A stretch of DNA of 64,000 nucleotides from JAKAVN01 sp963796565 (GTDB lineage Bacteria > Desulfobacterota > Binatia > Binatales > Binataceae): the NCBI GenBank assembly GCA_963796565.1, contig CAWCMA010000004.1, forward strand, positions 124,001-188,000. The letters run 5' to 3'. Shown here piece after piece: positions 17,918 through 26,528 of the stretch. A program made the translations under genes and the position numbers. Below the pieces are notes generated by a model, which saw only the letters and a program-made list of their open reading frames with translations, was not told the origin of the DNA and ran no database searches. Each line of letters starts with the position of its first letter. The stretch's first letter is position 1.

Positions 17918-18907
17918 ATGGCAAATCGCAAAGGGAAACTACCCCGCGACACGCGCATCCTGGTCACCGGCGGTGCAGGGTTTCTCGGAAGCTTCGTGAT
18001 CGAAGAGCTGGCGCGTGCCGGATTTCACAACATTGCAGCGCCGCGTTCCAGTGAGTACGACCTGCGCAAACCGCAGGCGATTGCGAGCCTGATGCGCGAG
18101 GCGCGGCCGCAAACGATCCTCCATCTCGCGGCCGTGGTCGGCGGGATCGGCGCCAATCGCGAGAACGCCGGGCGCTTCTTCTACGAGAACCTCATCATGG
18201 GTGTCGAGCTGATGGAGCAGGCGCGCCTGCGCGGAGTCGACAAGTTCGTCGCCATCGGTACAGTATGCGCCTATCCCAAGTTTACGCCAGTGCCGTTTCG
18301 CGAAGACGATCTCTGGGTCGGTTATCCCGAAGAAACCAACGCTCCGTATGGGCTCGCGAAGAAGATGCTGCTGGTGCAGGCCCAGGCCTATCGCCAGCAA
18401 TACGGCTTCAATGCGATTTACCTGCTGCCGGTCAACCTTTACGGCCCGCGTGACACGTTCGACCCCGCGCGCTCGCACGTGATTCCCGCGCTCATCAAAA
18501 AGTGCGTGGACGCGCTCGAGAGCGGCGCGCCGCGGATCGAAGTGTGGGGCACCGGCTCGGCCAGCCGCGAATTTCTCTATGTCGAAGATTGCGCCCGCGC
18601 CATCGTGCTCGCCGCGCAGCAGTATAACGGCACCGAACCCGTCAACCTGGGGGCCGGCCGTGAGATAACCATTCGCGACCTGGTCGCTCTGATCGCGCGG
18701 CTGACCGGCTTTCACGGCGAGATCGTATGGGATCCAAGCAAGCCCGACGGTCAGCCGCGCCGCTTCCTGGACGTCTCGCGCGCCGAGCGCGAGTTCAATT
18801 TCAGGGCCGTCACCGATTTCGAGGAGGGAATGCGGCGGACAATCCAGTGGTATCTCGAGGCCCGCCGGACAGGCGCCAAGCCTGGGATCGGAGGGGTCTT
18901 GGCCTAA
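17918..18907 (+). CDS. GDP-L-fucose synthase-like NAD(P)-dependent epimerase/reductase
   Basis: Extended SDR of 329 residues. TGGAGFLGSFV forms the cofactor loop; AAVVGGIGANRENAGRFFYEN, the IGTVCAYPKFTPVPFRE segment and APYGLAKKM (Y-x3-K) closely follow GDP-fucose synthase (Fcl/WcaG). In that family the reaction is epimerisation and reduction of GDP-4-keto-6-deoxymannose to GDP-L-fucose. No GDP-mannose dehydratase is in view, so the substrate is inferred. ATG 17918 was chosen because it follows a GGGGGCGG stretch and precedes the family N-terminus by few residues. It lies downstream of two polyprenol-type glycosyltransferases. Confidence 0.8.
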   Translation: MANRKGKLPRDTRILVTGGAGFLGSFVIEELARAGFHNIAAPRSSEYDLRKPQAIASLMREARPQTILHLAAVVGGIGANRENAGRFFYENLIMGVELMEQARLRGVDKFVAIGTVCAYPKFTPVPFREDDLWVGYPEETNAPYGLAKKMLLVQAQAYRQQYGFNAIYLLPVNLYGPRDTFDPARSHVIPALIKKCVDALESGAPRIEVWGTGSASREFLYVEDCARAIVLAAQQYNGTEPVNLGAGREITIRDLVALIARLTGFHGEIVWDPSKPDGQPRRFLDVSRAEREFNFRAVTDFEEGMRRTIQWYLEARRTGAKPGIGGVLA

Positions 18908-19092
18908 GCGCGCTTCGACGGGGCAGCCTGGCTGTCTGCGATTCGTGGCCCGCCGACAGTGGCGGTTCTCGCCCTCGCTTGACGGTCGGTTACCTGTCAG
19001 CGTAATGGTTCGCCGTCGACGAGACATAAATCATTAGCCACTCAACGAATACCGCCGGTGCATCACTTGATATCGCAGGCGCGATCCTCTGC

Positions 19093-20142
19093 TTGGGGTT
19101 CATCGCGCTGAGCATCTCGGGCTGCGGTCTGGCACCGCGGCAGGCCGCCATGAACCAGCTCGGCAACCGGGTCGAGGCCGGCAGCGACACCAGCACGTCG
19201 GCCTTCGCCCATCGTCCGTCGGGCCGTGAAGGTATCCATGCGCCATACGCGATCGCGGCCGGCGGCGCCGGCATCTGGTTCACCGAGTACAGCGCCACGA
19301 TGCTTGGACGGATGGAGCCCGCCGGCGCGTTCAACCAGGTGGAATTGGACGTCGAAGGCTTTCCCGAGCGGTTGACCGTCGCGCGCGATGGAGCGGTATG
19401 GTTCACCGATCCTCAAGGCGGCCGCATCGGAAGAATTTCCCCCGACAGTAACAAGGCTGAATATTACTTCGTGCCCACGCCCAAGAGTGGTCCCGCCAGT
19501 ATCGCGGCCGCCCGCGACGGCTCCATCTGGTTCACAGAACACGCCGCCGACCAGATCGCGATCTTCGTCCCGGCGGGGGCGGACCGTCCTTCGCCCGGAC
19601 GGCACGGATTCAAGGAGTTTGCTCTGCCGCTGGGTGGCGGACCGGCGGGGATCACCGCTGCCGCCGACGGCAGCCTGTGGTTCGCCGAAAACTCAGGCAA
19701 CCGCATCGGTCGAATCGAACTGGGGCAAAACGCCGACCAACCCGTGATAGCCGAGTACCCGCTGCCGGTCGCGCATAGCCATCCTAACAGCGTCGCGGTT
19801 GGCGGTGATGGCGATGTCTATTTCACTGAGTTGGCGTCCAACCGGATCGGCAAGATCACGCCGCAGGGGCAAATCTCCGAGATGGAACTGCCGGTCGCTG
19901 GCCCCGCGCTCGACATCGTAGCCGATGCGAAAGGCACTATCTGGATCACCGTGCCCAGGTCGCATGCGATCTGTCGTCTTCGCCCCGGCACCGCGATAAC
20001 CGCTTTCAATCTGCCCAAGACGGCCATCCCCGCTTTCATCGCCGACGGGGCCGACGGCAATCTCTATTTCACCGAGCCCACGGGGAAGATTGCGCGCTTC
20101 ACGCCGGCCGGCGCGCTGACCGAGTTCAAGCTGGCCGATTGA
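19093..20142 (+). CDS. Vgb-like beta-propeller lipoprotein
   Basis: Protein of about 349 residues made of repeats of the type G-x-I/L-W-F-T-E followed by N-x-I-G-R-I, the NHL/virginiamycin B lyase propeller pattern (about seven blades: GIWFTEYSATMLGRM, AVWFTDPQGGRIGRI, SIWFTEHAADQIAIF, SLWFAENSGNRIGRI, DVYFTELASNRIGKI and so on). The N-terminus has a lipobox-like ISGC after a hydrophobic stretch, so a surface or periplasmic lipoprotein is likely. The start is uncertain: no ATG lies in frame, only TTG 19093, and an ATG at 19005 with five basic codons is out of frame by one base. Streptogramin lyase activity is not implied. Confidence 0.75.
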   Translation: MGFIALSISGCGLAPRQAAMNQLGNRVEAGSDTSTSAFAHRPSGREGIHAPYAIAAGGAGIWFTEYSATMLGRMEPAGAFNQVELDVEGFPERLTVARDGAVWFTDPQGGRIGRISPDSNKAEYYFVPTPKSGPASIAAARDGSIWFTEHAADQIAIFVPAGADRPSPGRHGFKEFALPLGGGPAGITAAADGSLWFAENSGNRIGRIELGQNADQPVIAEYPLPVAHSHPNSVAVGGDGDVYFTELASNRIGKITPQGQISEMELPVAGPALDIVADAKGTIWITVPRSHAICRLRPGTAITAFNLPKTAIPAFIADGADGNLYFTEPTGKIARFTPAGALTEFKLAD

Positions 20143-20220
20143 AAGAACTCCCGCGCTCCTCGGCGGCCGCTATACCCGTCGTCAGTTATGGGAATCTTCA
20201 GCTCCGGTACGGGACTCAGC

Positions 20221-20241
20221 AGCCGCGTGGCGGACGCGGCT
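20221..20241 (+). terminator. Terminator hairpin after the beta-propeller gene
   Basis: Perfect 8-bp stem (AGCCGCGT / ACGCGGCT) with a 5-base loop, followed by a weak T-rich stretch ACTCTTTCAATT. It lies between two convergent genes, 78 bases past the beta-propeller stop. Confidence 0.6.
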
Positions 20242-20308
20242 ACTCTTTCAATTCGTCGGGCAGTCGACCCGTGAAAACCTTCTCCAGGATGATGTGACGA
20301 GGAGCACG

Positions 20309-21046
20309 TTATTGTAGTTCTCCAGAGAACCGATCGGAAATCACCGGCATCAGAAAGCCTTTCAGCGCCTCGCGGTCTACCACCAAATGCCGGTTTTGTA
20401 CCGAAATCAGGTGTTTCTGTGTAAACTCGAGCATATGCTCCGTTACTCGCGGCCGTGAGGCTCCAACCAGTTCAGCCAGGTCGCGGTGCCGTACCGACAC
20501 GGACAATCGCATCCCACCAGGACGGTTGGGGACCCCGAAATTCTCGCTTAAATCGAGCAGGGTAATTGCGAGGCGCTCCTTAAGCGTAAGGCCTATGAGG
20601 TTGGTGCGACGCAAATGTACTCGATCCCAACGCTCAAAAAAGCTGGCAGCCAGCTGCTTAAAGCCCGCCGATCCGATCCCAAGGCAAATCCTGATGAACT
20701 TACTCAATCCTATGGTTCCGATCTGGCAATTCGTAACCGCCTCGCAGCGGAATTTATAGGTAATGCCGATTATCGGCCTTGGAAACGCCGGAATCAGGCC
20801 TGGCGCCACCATGATCACCATCGTTCGCTGTCCATTGCGATTATCGCTTGTGATGCGAGCAACCCCGGAAAGCAAAATGTAAGCGTATTCGTAGGAAGAT
20901 TTGTCGGAGAAAATAATGCTCGGCTTTTCGTGCCGGGTTACCGTCATAGCGTCGGTCAGTTTCTCCCGCTGACGGACCGTGAGCCAGGAAATGCTCGAGA
21001 GTGTCTTCAGGCTCCTCACGCTTTGTACTCGCGCGGATATCTTCAT
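20309..21046 (-). CDS. Crp/Fnr-family transcriptional regulator
   Basis: Protein of 245 residues with an N-terminal cyclic-nucleotide-binding-like beta-roll (YAYILLSGVARITSDN, then MVIMVAPGLIPAFP), a dimerisation helix, and a C-terminal winged helix with the recognition segment RHRDLAELVGASRPRVTEHM. No Fnr-type cysteine cluster is present, and the usual cAMP-contacting FGE-RS motif is not recognisable, so the effector is unknown. Base composition is visibly less GC-rich than its neighbours, which may point to acquisition. No target operator can be assigned. Confidence 0.85.
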   Translation of the reverse strand: MKISARVQSVRSLKTLSSISWLTVRQREKLTDAMTVTRHEKPSIIFSDKSSYEYAYILLSGVARITSDNRNGQRTMVIMVAPGLIPAFPRPIIGITYKFRCEAVTNCQIGTIGLSKFIRICLGIGSAGFKQLAASFFERWDRVHLRRTNLIGLTLKERLAITLLDLSENFGVPNRPGGMRLSVSVRHRDLAELVGASRPRVTEHMLEFTQKHLISVQNRHLVVDREALKGFLMPVISDRFSGELQ

Positions 21047-21469
21047 CAGCTAGGCATACACTAATCCCCCGCGGCATGCTGCGAGGGGGCGCACGTATCA
21101 TGTGACTTTCCGATTGCGGTCATCATCGTGCGCGCCTCATGGTGCCGAGCCTGCGATTTTAGCAATCGCGCGAAAACCCGCGGTCGCGCGCAGCTCCCAC
21201 GCCTTCGCACACATCTTCTGGGCGACTCCCGTCTTGCGTTCGTCGTCGATGGCCTCCGAAGTCTGCCGCTCCGGCGCGATACGAATGCCGCCGGCTGCCT
21301 GGGTCGCGCATGGCTTGCCGCTTTCTGCTTCGGTTTTACTTGGCTAATTGCGTCGACTTTGGAACGAGCACGCGCGGGACTGTTCCGATTACGAAGATTT
21401 GCGCTATAAGCGGATTCAGGTTTCCGGAAAATCCAGGAATAAAATCCAGAAATAAAATCAGGAGTAGTG
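21047..21469. other. 423-bp intergenic region, no convincing gene
   Basis: Divergent spacer between the Crp/Fnr gene and the SDR gene. The translations here lack family features and normal composition. It contains a GC-rich inverted repeat near 21066-21089 (CCCCC ... GGGGG flanking a GCATGC core) close to the regulator's start, and an AT-rich tandem 13-mer next to the SDR ribosome-binding site. It probably holds promoters for both genes; I cannot place them firmly. Confidence 0.5.
21433..21458. repeat. Two tandem 13-mers upstream of the SDR gene
   Basis: CCAGGAATAAAAT (21433-21445) is followed at once by CCAGAAATAAAAT (21446-21458), 12 of 13 bases identical. They end one base before the CAGGAG Shine-Dalgarno region of the SDR gene, so the AT-rich copies lie in its 5' untranslated region or promoter. 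Confidence 0.6.
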
Positions 21470-22369
21470 ATGGGTAAGCTTGACGGTAAGGTTGCCGCCG
21501 TCACCGGCGGTGGACGTGGTATCGGCCGCGGGGTGGCCCGCGCGCTGGCCGCTCAGGGCGCGGCGGTGGTGGTCAACGATCTCGGCGTGAGCCTCGAGGG
21601 ACAGAAGGAAACCGTCTCGCCAGCCGACGACGTGGTCAAGGAGATCGTGGCCGCCGGCGGTAAGGCGGCCTCCAATCACCTGGATATCGCGAGCGTGGCG
21701 GGCGGCGAGGGGCTGGTCAATCAGGCGATCAGCGAGTTCGGCAAGCTCGACATCCTGGTCAACGTGGCCGGAATCCTGCGCGACCGGATGATCTTCAACA
21801 TGACCGAGCAGGAGTGGGACGACGTTATCCGCGTCCATCTCAAGGGCCATTACTGCACGATTCGCCCTGCCAGTGCGCATATGCGCGAGCGCAAGACCGG
21901 ACGCATCATCAATTTCTCGTCGAACTCCGCGCTCGGCAGCCCGGGCCAGCCCAACTACGCCGCGGCCAAAGCCGGAATCCTGGGACTCACTTACAGCAGC
22001 GCGGTGTCGCTGCAGAAGTACGGCATCACCGTCAACGCCATCATGCCCGGAGCCGCGACCCGGATGACCGACTCGATTCCGGCGGGCCGGATGCCCGGAG
22101 CGAGCGGCTTGGCCGCGAGCGAGAGCGCCGAGGGCACGCCGCGCGATCCAGCCAACGTCGCGCCGATAGTCGTCTTTCTCGCGAGCGACCAGGCGGCGGA
22201 AGTGACGGGGCAGTGCTTCGGCGCGTCCGGCTATCGGATTACGCGCTACACGCACATCAAGACGGACCGCGTGATCATCAGCGACGGCCCCTGGGATATC
22301 GACAAGCTCTTTGAGGTATTCAAATCGACTCTCGGGCAAGGCCTCGAAGCGGTGAACATGTTCGGCTGA
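21470..22369 (+). CDS. Short-chain dehydrogenase, MFE2-type 3-hydroxyacyl-CoA dehydrogenase-like
   Basis: SDR of 299 residues. The cofactor loop TGGGRGIGRGVA, NDLGVSLEGQ, NVAGILRDRM and the catalytic Ser (NFSSNSALGSPGQ) and Tyr/Lys (NYAAAKAG) are complete. NDLG after strand two and the ILRDRMIFNMTEQEWDDV stretch are typical of the dehydrogenase part of peroxisomal multifunctional enzyme 2 and its bacterial relatives, which oxidise (3R)-hydroxyacyl-CoA. ATG 21470 is preceded by AGGAG. The substrate is inferred. Confidence 0.85.
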   Translation: MGKLDGKVAAVTGGGRGIGRGVARALAAQGAAVVVNDLGVSLEGQKETVSPADDVVKEIVAAGGKAASNHLDIASVAGGEGLVNQAISEFGKLDILVNVAGILRDRMIFNMTEQEWDDVIRVHLKGHYCTIRPASAHMRERKTGRIINFSSNSALGSPGQPNYAAAKAGILGLTYSSAVSLQKYGITVNAIMPGAATRMTDSIPAGRMPGASGLAASESAEGTPRDPANVAPIVVFLASDQAAEVTGQCFGASGYRITRYTHIKTDRVIISDGPWDIDKLFEVFKSTLGQGLEAVNMFG

Positions 22370-22380
22370 CGCGAGGCGGG

Positions 22381-23268
22381 ATGCCGTCGCGGCCGCAATT
22401 TCTGGTCGGGACCGCCTCGTGGACCGATCCGACGCTGGTGAAGTCGGACGTCTTCTATCCGACCGCGCTCAAGACCGCCGAGGAGCGGCTGCGCTTTTAC
22501 GCTGCGCAGTTCAACACGGTCGAGGTCGACGCCACCTACTACGCGCTAATCTCGGAGCGCAACGCTGAGCTATGGGCCGAGCGCACGCCGCCCGGCTTCG
22601 TCTTCAACATCAAGGCCTTCGCCATGCTGACGCAGCATCCGGTGGTCACGGCGCGCCTGCCGGCCGCGCTGAAGTCGATACTGCCGGCGGCCGAGCGCGC
22701 GGCGCCGCGCCTGCGTCATCCTACCTCCCAGGCGCTCGAGATGGCCTTCGGGATGTTCTGGAGCGCGCTTGCGCCGCTTCGCGCCGCCGGCAAGCTCGGC
22801 CATCTGCTGTTCCAGTTTCCGCCGTACTTTACCGCGCGCGCCTCCAACGTCGATTATATTGCCGGGCTCAAGGAGCGGATGCCGGGAGCGGCGATCGCGA
22901 TCGAGTTTCGCCACAATAGCTGGTTCGACGGCCCGCGAAAGGCCGAGACGATCCGTTTTCTTGACCGCCATGGGCTCACCTTCGTCTCGATCGACGCTCC
23001 GCCAGGGACCGTGCAGTCCATCTTCGAGGTCACCGGCTCCGAGGCCTACGTGCGCTTCCATGGCCGCAACCGCGAGAACTGGTACAAGCGCGATGGTGGC
23101 GCCGCCGAGCGTTTCAAGTATCTCTATGCAGAAGCCGAATTGGCGCCGTGGGCCGAGCGGTTGAAGTCGCTTTCCGGCGTGCGGCGCGCAAGTGTCATCT
23201 TTAATAACTGCTATAGCAATTTCGGGGTGATGAACGCGGCCACCATGGCGCAGATGCTCAAGCACTGA
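22381..23268 (+). CDS. DUF72 family protein (YecE-like)
   Basis: TIM-barrel-like protein of 295 residues with the DUF72 signatures: LVGTASWTDPTLV at the N-terminus, FNTVEVDATYYALISERNAELWAERTPPGFVFNIKAF, LGHLLFQFPPYF, AIEFRHNSWF and AYVRFHGRNRENWYK. Biochemical function of the family is not established. It starts 11 bases after the SDR stop, so it is likely in the same transcript. Confidence 0.88.
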   Translation: MPSRPQFLVGTASWTDPTLVKSDVFYPTALKTAEERLRFYAAQFNTVEVDATYYALISERNAELWAERTPPGFVFNIKAFAMLTQHPVVTARLPAALKSILPAAERAAPRLRHPTSQALEMAFGMFWSALAPLRAAGKLGHLLFQFPPYFTARASNVDYIAGLKERMPGAAIAIEFRHNSWFDGPRKAETIRFLDRHGLTFVSIDAPPGTVQSIFEVTGSEAYVRFHGRNRENWYKRDGGAAERFKYLYAEAELAPWAERLKSLSGVRRASVIFNNCYSNFGVMNAATMAQMLKH

Positions 23269-23330
23269 CGGCGCCTGTGGTAAAGATCGCGGGACCACAT
23301 CGACCGGACAGCAAACGGGACCAACAAAAA

Positions 23331-24053
23331 ATGAAGGCCACGCTCTACCAGTTCGCAACCAGTCCCTTCTGCTCCAAGGTGCGCAAGATTCTCGACTACA
23401 AGGGACTCGACTACCAGATCGTCGAGGTCGACTACGTCGAGCGCAAGGAATTGATCGCGGCCTCGGGCCAAATCATGGTCCCCGCGTTGAGGCTCGAGCA
23501 TGTCCAGGGTGGCGAGCATGTCCTGGATGCCGAGGACGTCCAGGGTGGCAGGGTCGAGACGGTCGTTGACTCGGACCGTATCGCGATGCGCCTGGAGGAG
23601 TTGTGCCCTGAGCCGACGATTCTCCCGCCGCGCAGCCGCGGCCTGCACCTGGCGCTCACCCGCTACATCGACCGCGAAGTCGAGGAGGCGCTGTTTTGCG
23701 CCGCGGTGCCCGACGAGGCCGAGTACTTCGCGCGGCAAGGCGCCGATCGCCTGGCGTTGTTTCGCTTGATTCGCGAGCGCAAGTACGGAGTTGGGTTCTG
23801 CGAACAGATGGAACGCGAGCGCGAGGCCAACCTGTTACGAGTGCGCGAAGTGCTGGCGCCCTTCGAGATGGCGCTGGAACACGGCGCCTTCTTGCTGGGT
23901 GGGGCGGGGCTGGCCGACTTTGCGCTATATGGTCAGCTCCACTACCTCGCGTTCACTGGCGTGCTCAAGATTTCGCACGAACTTCCCCGGCTGCGCGAGT
24001 TCTATGGCCGCCTCGATCGCATCACGGCGGCGCTCGACGACACGGGCGCTTAG
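23331..24053 (+). CDS. Glutathione S-transferase family protein with a repeat insertion
   Basis: GST-like protein of 240 residues. The thioredoxin-fold N-terminus reads TLYQFATSPFCSKVRKILDYKGLDYQIVEVDY, with the conserved Pro in IMVPALRLE and DSDRIAMRLEE for the glutathione-gamma-glutamyl contact; an alpha-helical C-terminal domain follows. Between the last two motifs, where relatives have a short turn, there is an extra stretch encoded by three in-frame 18-bp repeats (23496-23549). Start ATG 23331 follows an A-rich leader. Its stop overlaps the convergent vanZ stop by 4 bases. Substrate unknown. Confidence 0.82.
   Translation: MKATLYQFATSPFCSKVRKILDYKGLDYQIVEVDYVERKELIAASGQIMVPALRLEHVQGGEHVLDAEDVQGGRVETVVDSDRIAMRLEELCPEPTILPPRSRGLHLALTRYIDREVEEALFCAAVPDEAEYFARQGADRLALFRLIRERKYGVGFCEQMEREREANLLRVREVLAPFEMALEHGAFLLGGAGLADFALYGQLHYLAFTGVLKISHELPRLREFYGRLDRITAALDDTGA
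23496..23549 (+). repeat. Three in-frame 18-bp repeats inside the GST gene
   Basis: Three consecutive 18-bp units start at 23496, 23514 and 23532 and encode EHVQGG, EHVLDA and EDVQGG. Units one and three differ by only two bases. They expand the loop between beta4 and the substrate-binding helix of the GST N-terminal domain. Confidence 0.8.
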
Positions 24054-24493
24054 GCGATTTCGATCACGGCCGCATGCAGGTAGCGGCTGAACAGCGCGCC
24101 GGTCGAATCCAGTGCCACGTCGTAGAGCGACGGCGTGCGGCCGGGCACGAAGATCTGATGGCCTTCGTCGAGAAACGCATACAGCACGCACACTCCGAAG
24201 GCACGGTAGGGATGCTCGCGCATCGGCCCGCTCACCAGCAGCCAGAACAGGATCGCGTAGTTGGTGAAGTGCGCGGCCTTGCGCACGAAGCCATGCCCGA
24301 GCGCGATCGTTGTCGCCGAGGCACCCGGCAGCAAAAAGCGCAGGATCGGGTCGATGAATCGCGACGTGCTGTCAGACGAGAAAAATGAGGTCGAAAGGCC
24401 GAACATAACGATCGCCCACGCCACCACGGGCAACCATGTCATCAGCGTTCGTTCGTTGGGTTCACCGGTCCTTACCGCGACCGCGCCGCTCAT
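24050..24493 (-). CDS. VanZ family membrane protein
   Basis: Membrane protein of about 147 residues with four hydrophobic segments. The signature AFLDEGHQIFVPGRTPSLYDVALDSTGALF (E-x2-Q, R, D) and RKAAHFTNYAILFWLL are typical of VanZ-like proteins, named after the teicoplanin-resistance gene but widespread and of unclear function. ATG 24493 was chosen, preceded by AAGGA; an upstream in-frame ATG at 24544 gives a 17-residue longer hydrophilic N-terminus. It converges on the GST gene with a 4-base overlap. Confidence 0.8.
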   Translation of the reverse strand: MSGAVAVRTGEPNERTLMTWLPVVAWAIVMFGLSTSFFSSDSTSRFIDPILRFLLPGASATTIALGHGFVRKAAHFTNYAILFWLLVSGPMREHPYRAFGVCVLYAFLDEGHQIFVPGRTPSLYDVALDSTGALFSRYLHAAVIEIA

Positions 24494-24674
24494 TCCTTGG
24501 TCCTTGTCATAATTTAACTCATTTGAGCGCGCACGGCCCCTCATCGTGAGCGCACTATTTCGTTGGGCCAGTACTCAAGGCTAGCATGGGTGAGAGAGCG
24601 GTCAAACTCACAACGGTCGAACGTCAGAGTCGGGCTACGGATGTCACGCTTCATCGAAAAGGAATTGAACACCT

Positions 24675-26192
24675 ATGAGCCAGATTTGGACTATCGCGGA
24701 AACCCATCCCGTGCCGCCCTGCACGATCGTGATCTTTGGCGCCTCGGGCGACCTTGCCGCACGCAAGTTGCTGCCTGCGCTCTACAACCTCGAGCATTGC
24801 GGCCAGAGGGCGATACCGCCCAAGAGCGCAGTCCTCGGCTTCGCACGCCGCGAGATGTCGCTCGAGGCCTTTCGCACCAAGGCGCGCGAGGCGGCTGAGC
24901 GTTACTCGCGCCTGAAGATCGAGGAGGAATGCTGGCACCGCTTCGCGCAGAACCTCGATTACCTCTCGGGACTCGACCATCCCGACGGTTTCGCGCGCCT
25001 CAAGAGCCGCCTGGAGGAAATCGAAAAAGCGCGGGGTCTGCCGCCCAACCGCATCTACTACCTTTCGCTTCCGCCCGAGGCGATCACCGAGACGGTTGAG
25101 AAGCTGCACGGCGCCGGACTGATCGCGCCGCCCGAGGCGCCCTATTTCACTCGTATCGTGGTCGAGAAGCCGATCGGACACGACCTGCACAGTGCGCTGC
25201 GTATCATCAGCGCGATGCGCAAGTATTTCGACGAGAGCCAGATCTTCCGCATCGACCACTATCTCGGCAAGGAGACGGTGCAGAACTTGATGGTGCTGCG
25301 GTTCGCCAACAGCATCTTCGAGGACTTCTGGAACAACCGCCGCGTCGACCACGTCCAGATCACCGTCTCCGAGGAGGAAGGGCTAGGCACGCGCGCGATG
25401 TACTACGACGGCGCCGGTGCGCTGCGCGACATGGTGCAGAACCACATGCTGCAAGTGCTGTCGCTGACCGCGATGGAGCCGCCGGTGTCGCTCGCCGCCG
25501 ACGCGGTGCGCGGCGCCAAGGTCAACGCCATCCGCTCGCTGCGGCCCATCGATCCCGGCGACGTGCGCAAGCTCGTAGTGCGCGGCCAGTACGCGGCGGG
25601 CGAGCTTGGCGGCAAGCGCGTTCCCGGCTATCTCCAGGAGGAAGGCATTCGCGAGACTTCGCGCACCGACACTTTCGTCGCCCTGAAGGCGATGGTCGAC
25701 AACTGGCGATGGGCCGGGGTGCCGTTCTACCTGCGCACGGGCAAGCGCCTGCCGCGGCGCGCGAGCACCATCTTCGTGCAGTTCAAGCGAGTACCCGAAA
25801 TCCTGTTCAACCGCCGCGTCTCGTTGCCGCCCGACGTGCTGGCGATCCGCATCCAGCCCGACGAGGGCTTTTCACTCGAAGTTCTGGCCAAGCGGCCCGG
25901 CCTGGATCTTTCGATTCAGCCGGTGCGGATGGACCTCCGCTACTCGGCGGAGTTCGACGGCGACTCGCCCGACGCCTACGAACGGCTGCTGCTCGACGTG
26001 ATGGCGGGCGACCATACGCTGTTCCTCAGCTCTCGTTTCGTCCAGCGCTCGTGGGAATTCGTGCAGGGAATTCTCGATCAGTGGCAGGCCGACCCGACGG
26101 TTCCATTGGAGCCCTACGCGGCCGGAACCTGGGGGCCCAAGGCGGCCGACGATCTGATTCGCGCCGACGGCCGCGAGTGGTACGAACCGTAA
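24675..26192 (+). CDS. zwf: Glucose-6-phosphate 1-dehydrogenase
   Basis: Enzyme of 505 residues oxidising glucose-6-phosphate to 6-phosphogluconolactone with NAD(P), the entry of the oxidative pentose-phosphate pathway. Motifs: FGASGDLAARKLLPAL for the cofactor, EKPIGHDLHSAL, the catalytic RIDHYLGKETVQNLMVLRFAN and later YLRTGKRLPRR. Length is normal. It is not next to pgl or gnd here; its neighbours are a divergent vanZ and a convergent small Cys-rich gene. Confidence 0.95.
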   Translation: MSQIWTIAETHPVPPCTIVIFGASGDLAARKLLPALYNLEHCGQRAIPPKSAVLGFARREMSLEAFRTKAREAAERYSRLKIEEECWHRFAQNLDYLSGLDHPDGFARLKSRLEEIEKARGLPPNRIYYLSLPPEAITETVEKLHGAGLIAPPEAPYFTRIVVEKPIGHDLHSALRIISAMRKYFDESQIFRIDHYLGKETVQNLMVLRFANSIFEDFWNNRRVDHVQITVSEEEGLGTRAMYYDGAGALRDMVQNHMLQVLSLTAMEPPVSLAADAVRGAKVNAIRSLRPIDPGDVRKLVVRGQYAAGELGGKRVPGYLQEEGIRETSRTDTFVALKAMVDNWRWAGVPFYLRTGKRLPRRASTIFVQFKRVPEILFNRRVSLPPDVLAIRIQPDEGFSLEVLAKRPGLDLSIQPVRMDLRYSAEFDGDSPDAYERLLLDVMAGDHTLFLSSRFVQRSWEFVQGILDQWQADPTVPLEPYAAGTWGPKAADDLIRADGREWYEP

Positions 26193-26327
26193 GGCGTGGA
26201 ACGGCGCGCAGAGCGATCTCCTTGGTAGGGCCCGTGCCGTAAGTATCTGTCCACAGATCGTCGACAGACTTATCAACAGGCAGGATGGGCCCGCGATCGG
26301 TCCGATGTTTCGTGCCGCGGACGCCTT

Positions 26328-26528
26328 CTAGGCGTGCCGATGCATCGGGCATTGACCCCCGTGGCTGCCGCCCTTGCAGCACGCCTGCGAGGGGCAGCAC
26401 GCTTCCTTGCTCTGGCAGCAGGCGGGAGTATCGAAATTGCGGCCCGCGTTGGCCAGCACGTAGCCACCGGTACCGAGAACACCGACCAGCATCATCGCGG
26501 CGAATGCCTTAAGCGATATTCGTTTCAT
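26328..26528 (-). CDS. Small cysteine- and histidine-rich exported or membrane protein
   Basis: Protein of 66 residues. The N-terminus MKRISLKAFAAMMLVGVLGTGGYVLA is a signal peptide or single anchor; the remainder has three Cys-Cys pairs at regular spacing (ACCQSKEACCPSQACC) followed by HGGQCPMHRHA, seven Cys and three His in about 35 residues. This looks like a periplasmic metal-binding or redox tail; I do not recognise a named family. A GGGAG ribosome-binding site precedes the ATG, which supports it as a real gene. Confidence 0.65.
   Translation of the reverse strand: MKRISLKAFAAMMLVGVLGTGGYVLANAGRNFDTPACCQSKEACCPSQACCKGGSHGGQCPMHRHA

Noticed and set aside
21102..21409. Two overlapping plus-strand frames in the spacer before the SDR gene
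   Set aside because: No ribosome-binding site, no domain, skewed Arg/Ser/Ala composition; probably non-coding.
26247..26278. Two DnaA-box-like sites (CTGTCCACA and TTATCAACA), possible origin
   Set aside because: Only two imperfect boxes, no dnaA/dnaN or AT-rich unwinding region nearby; likely chance.
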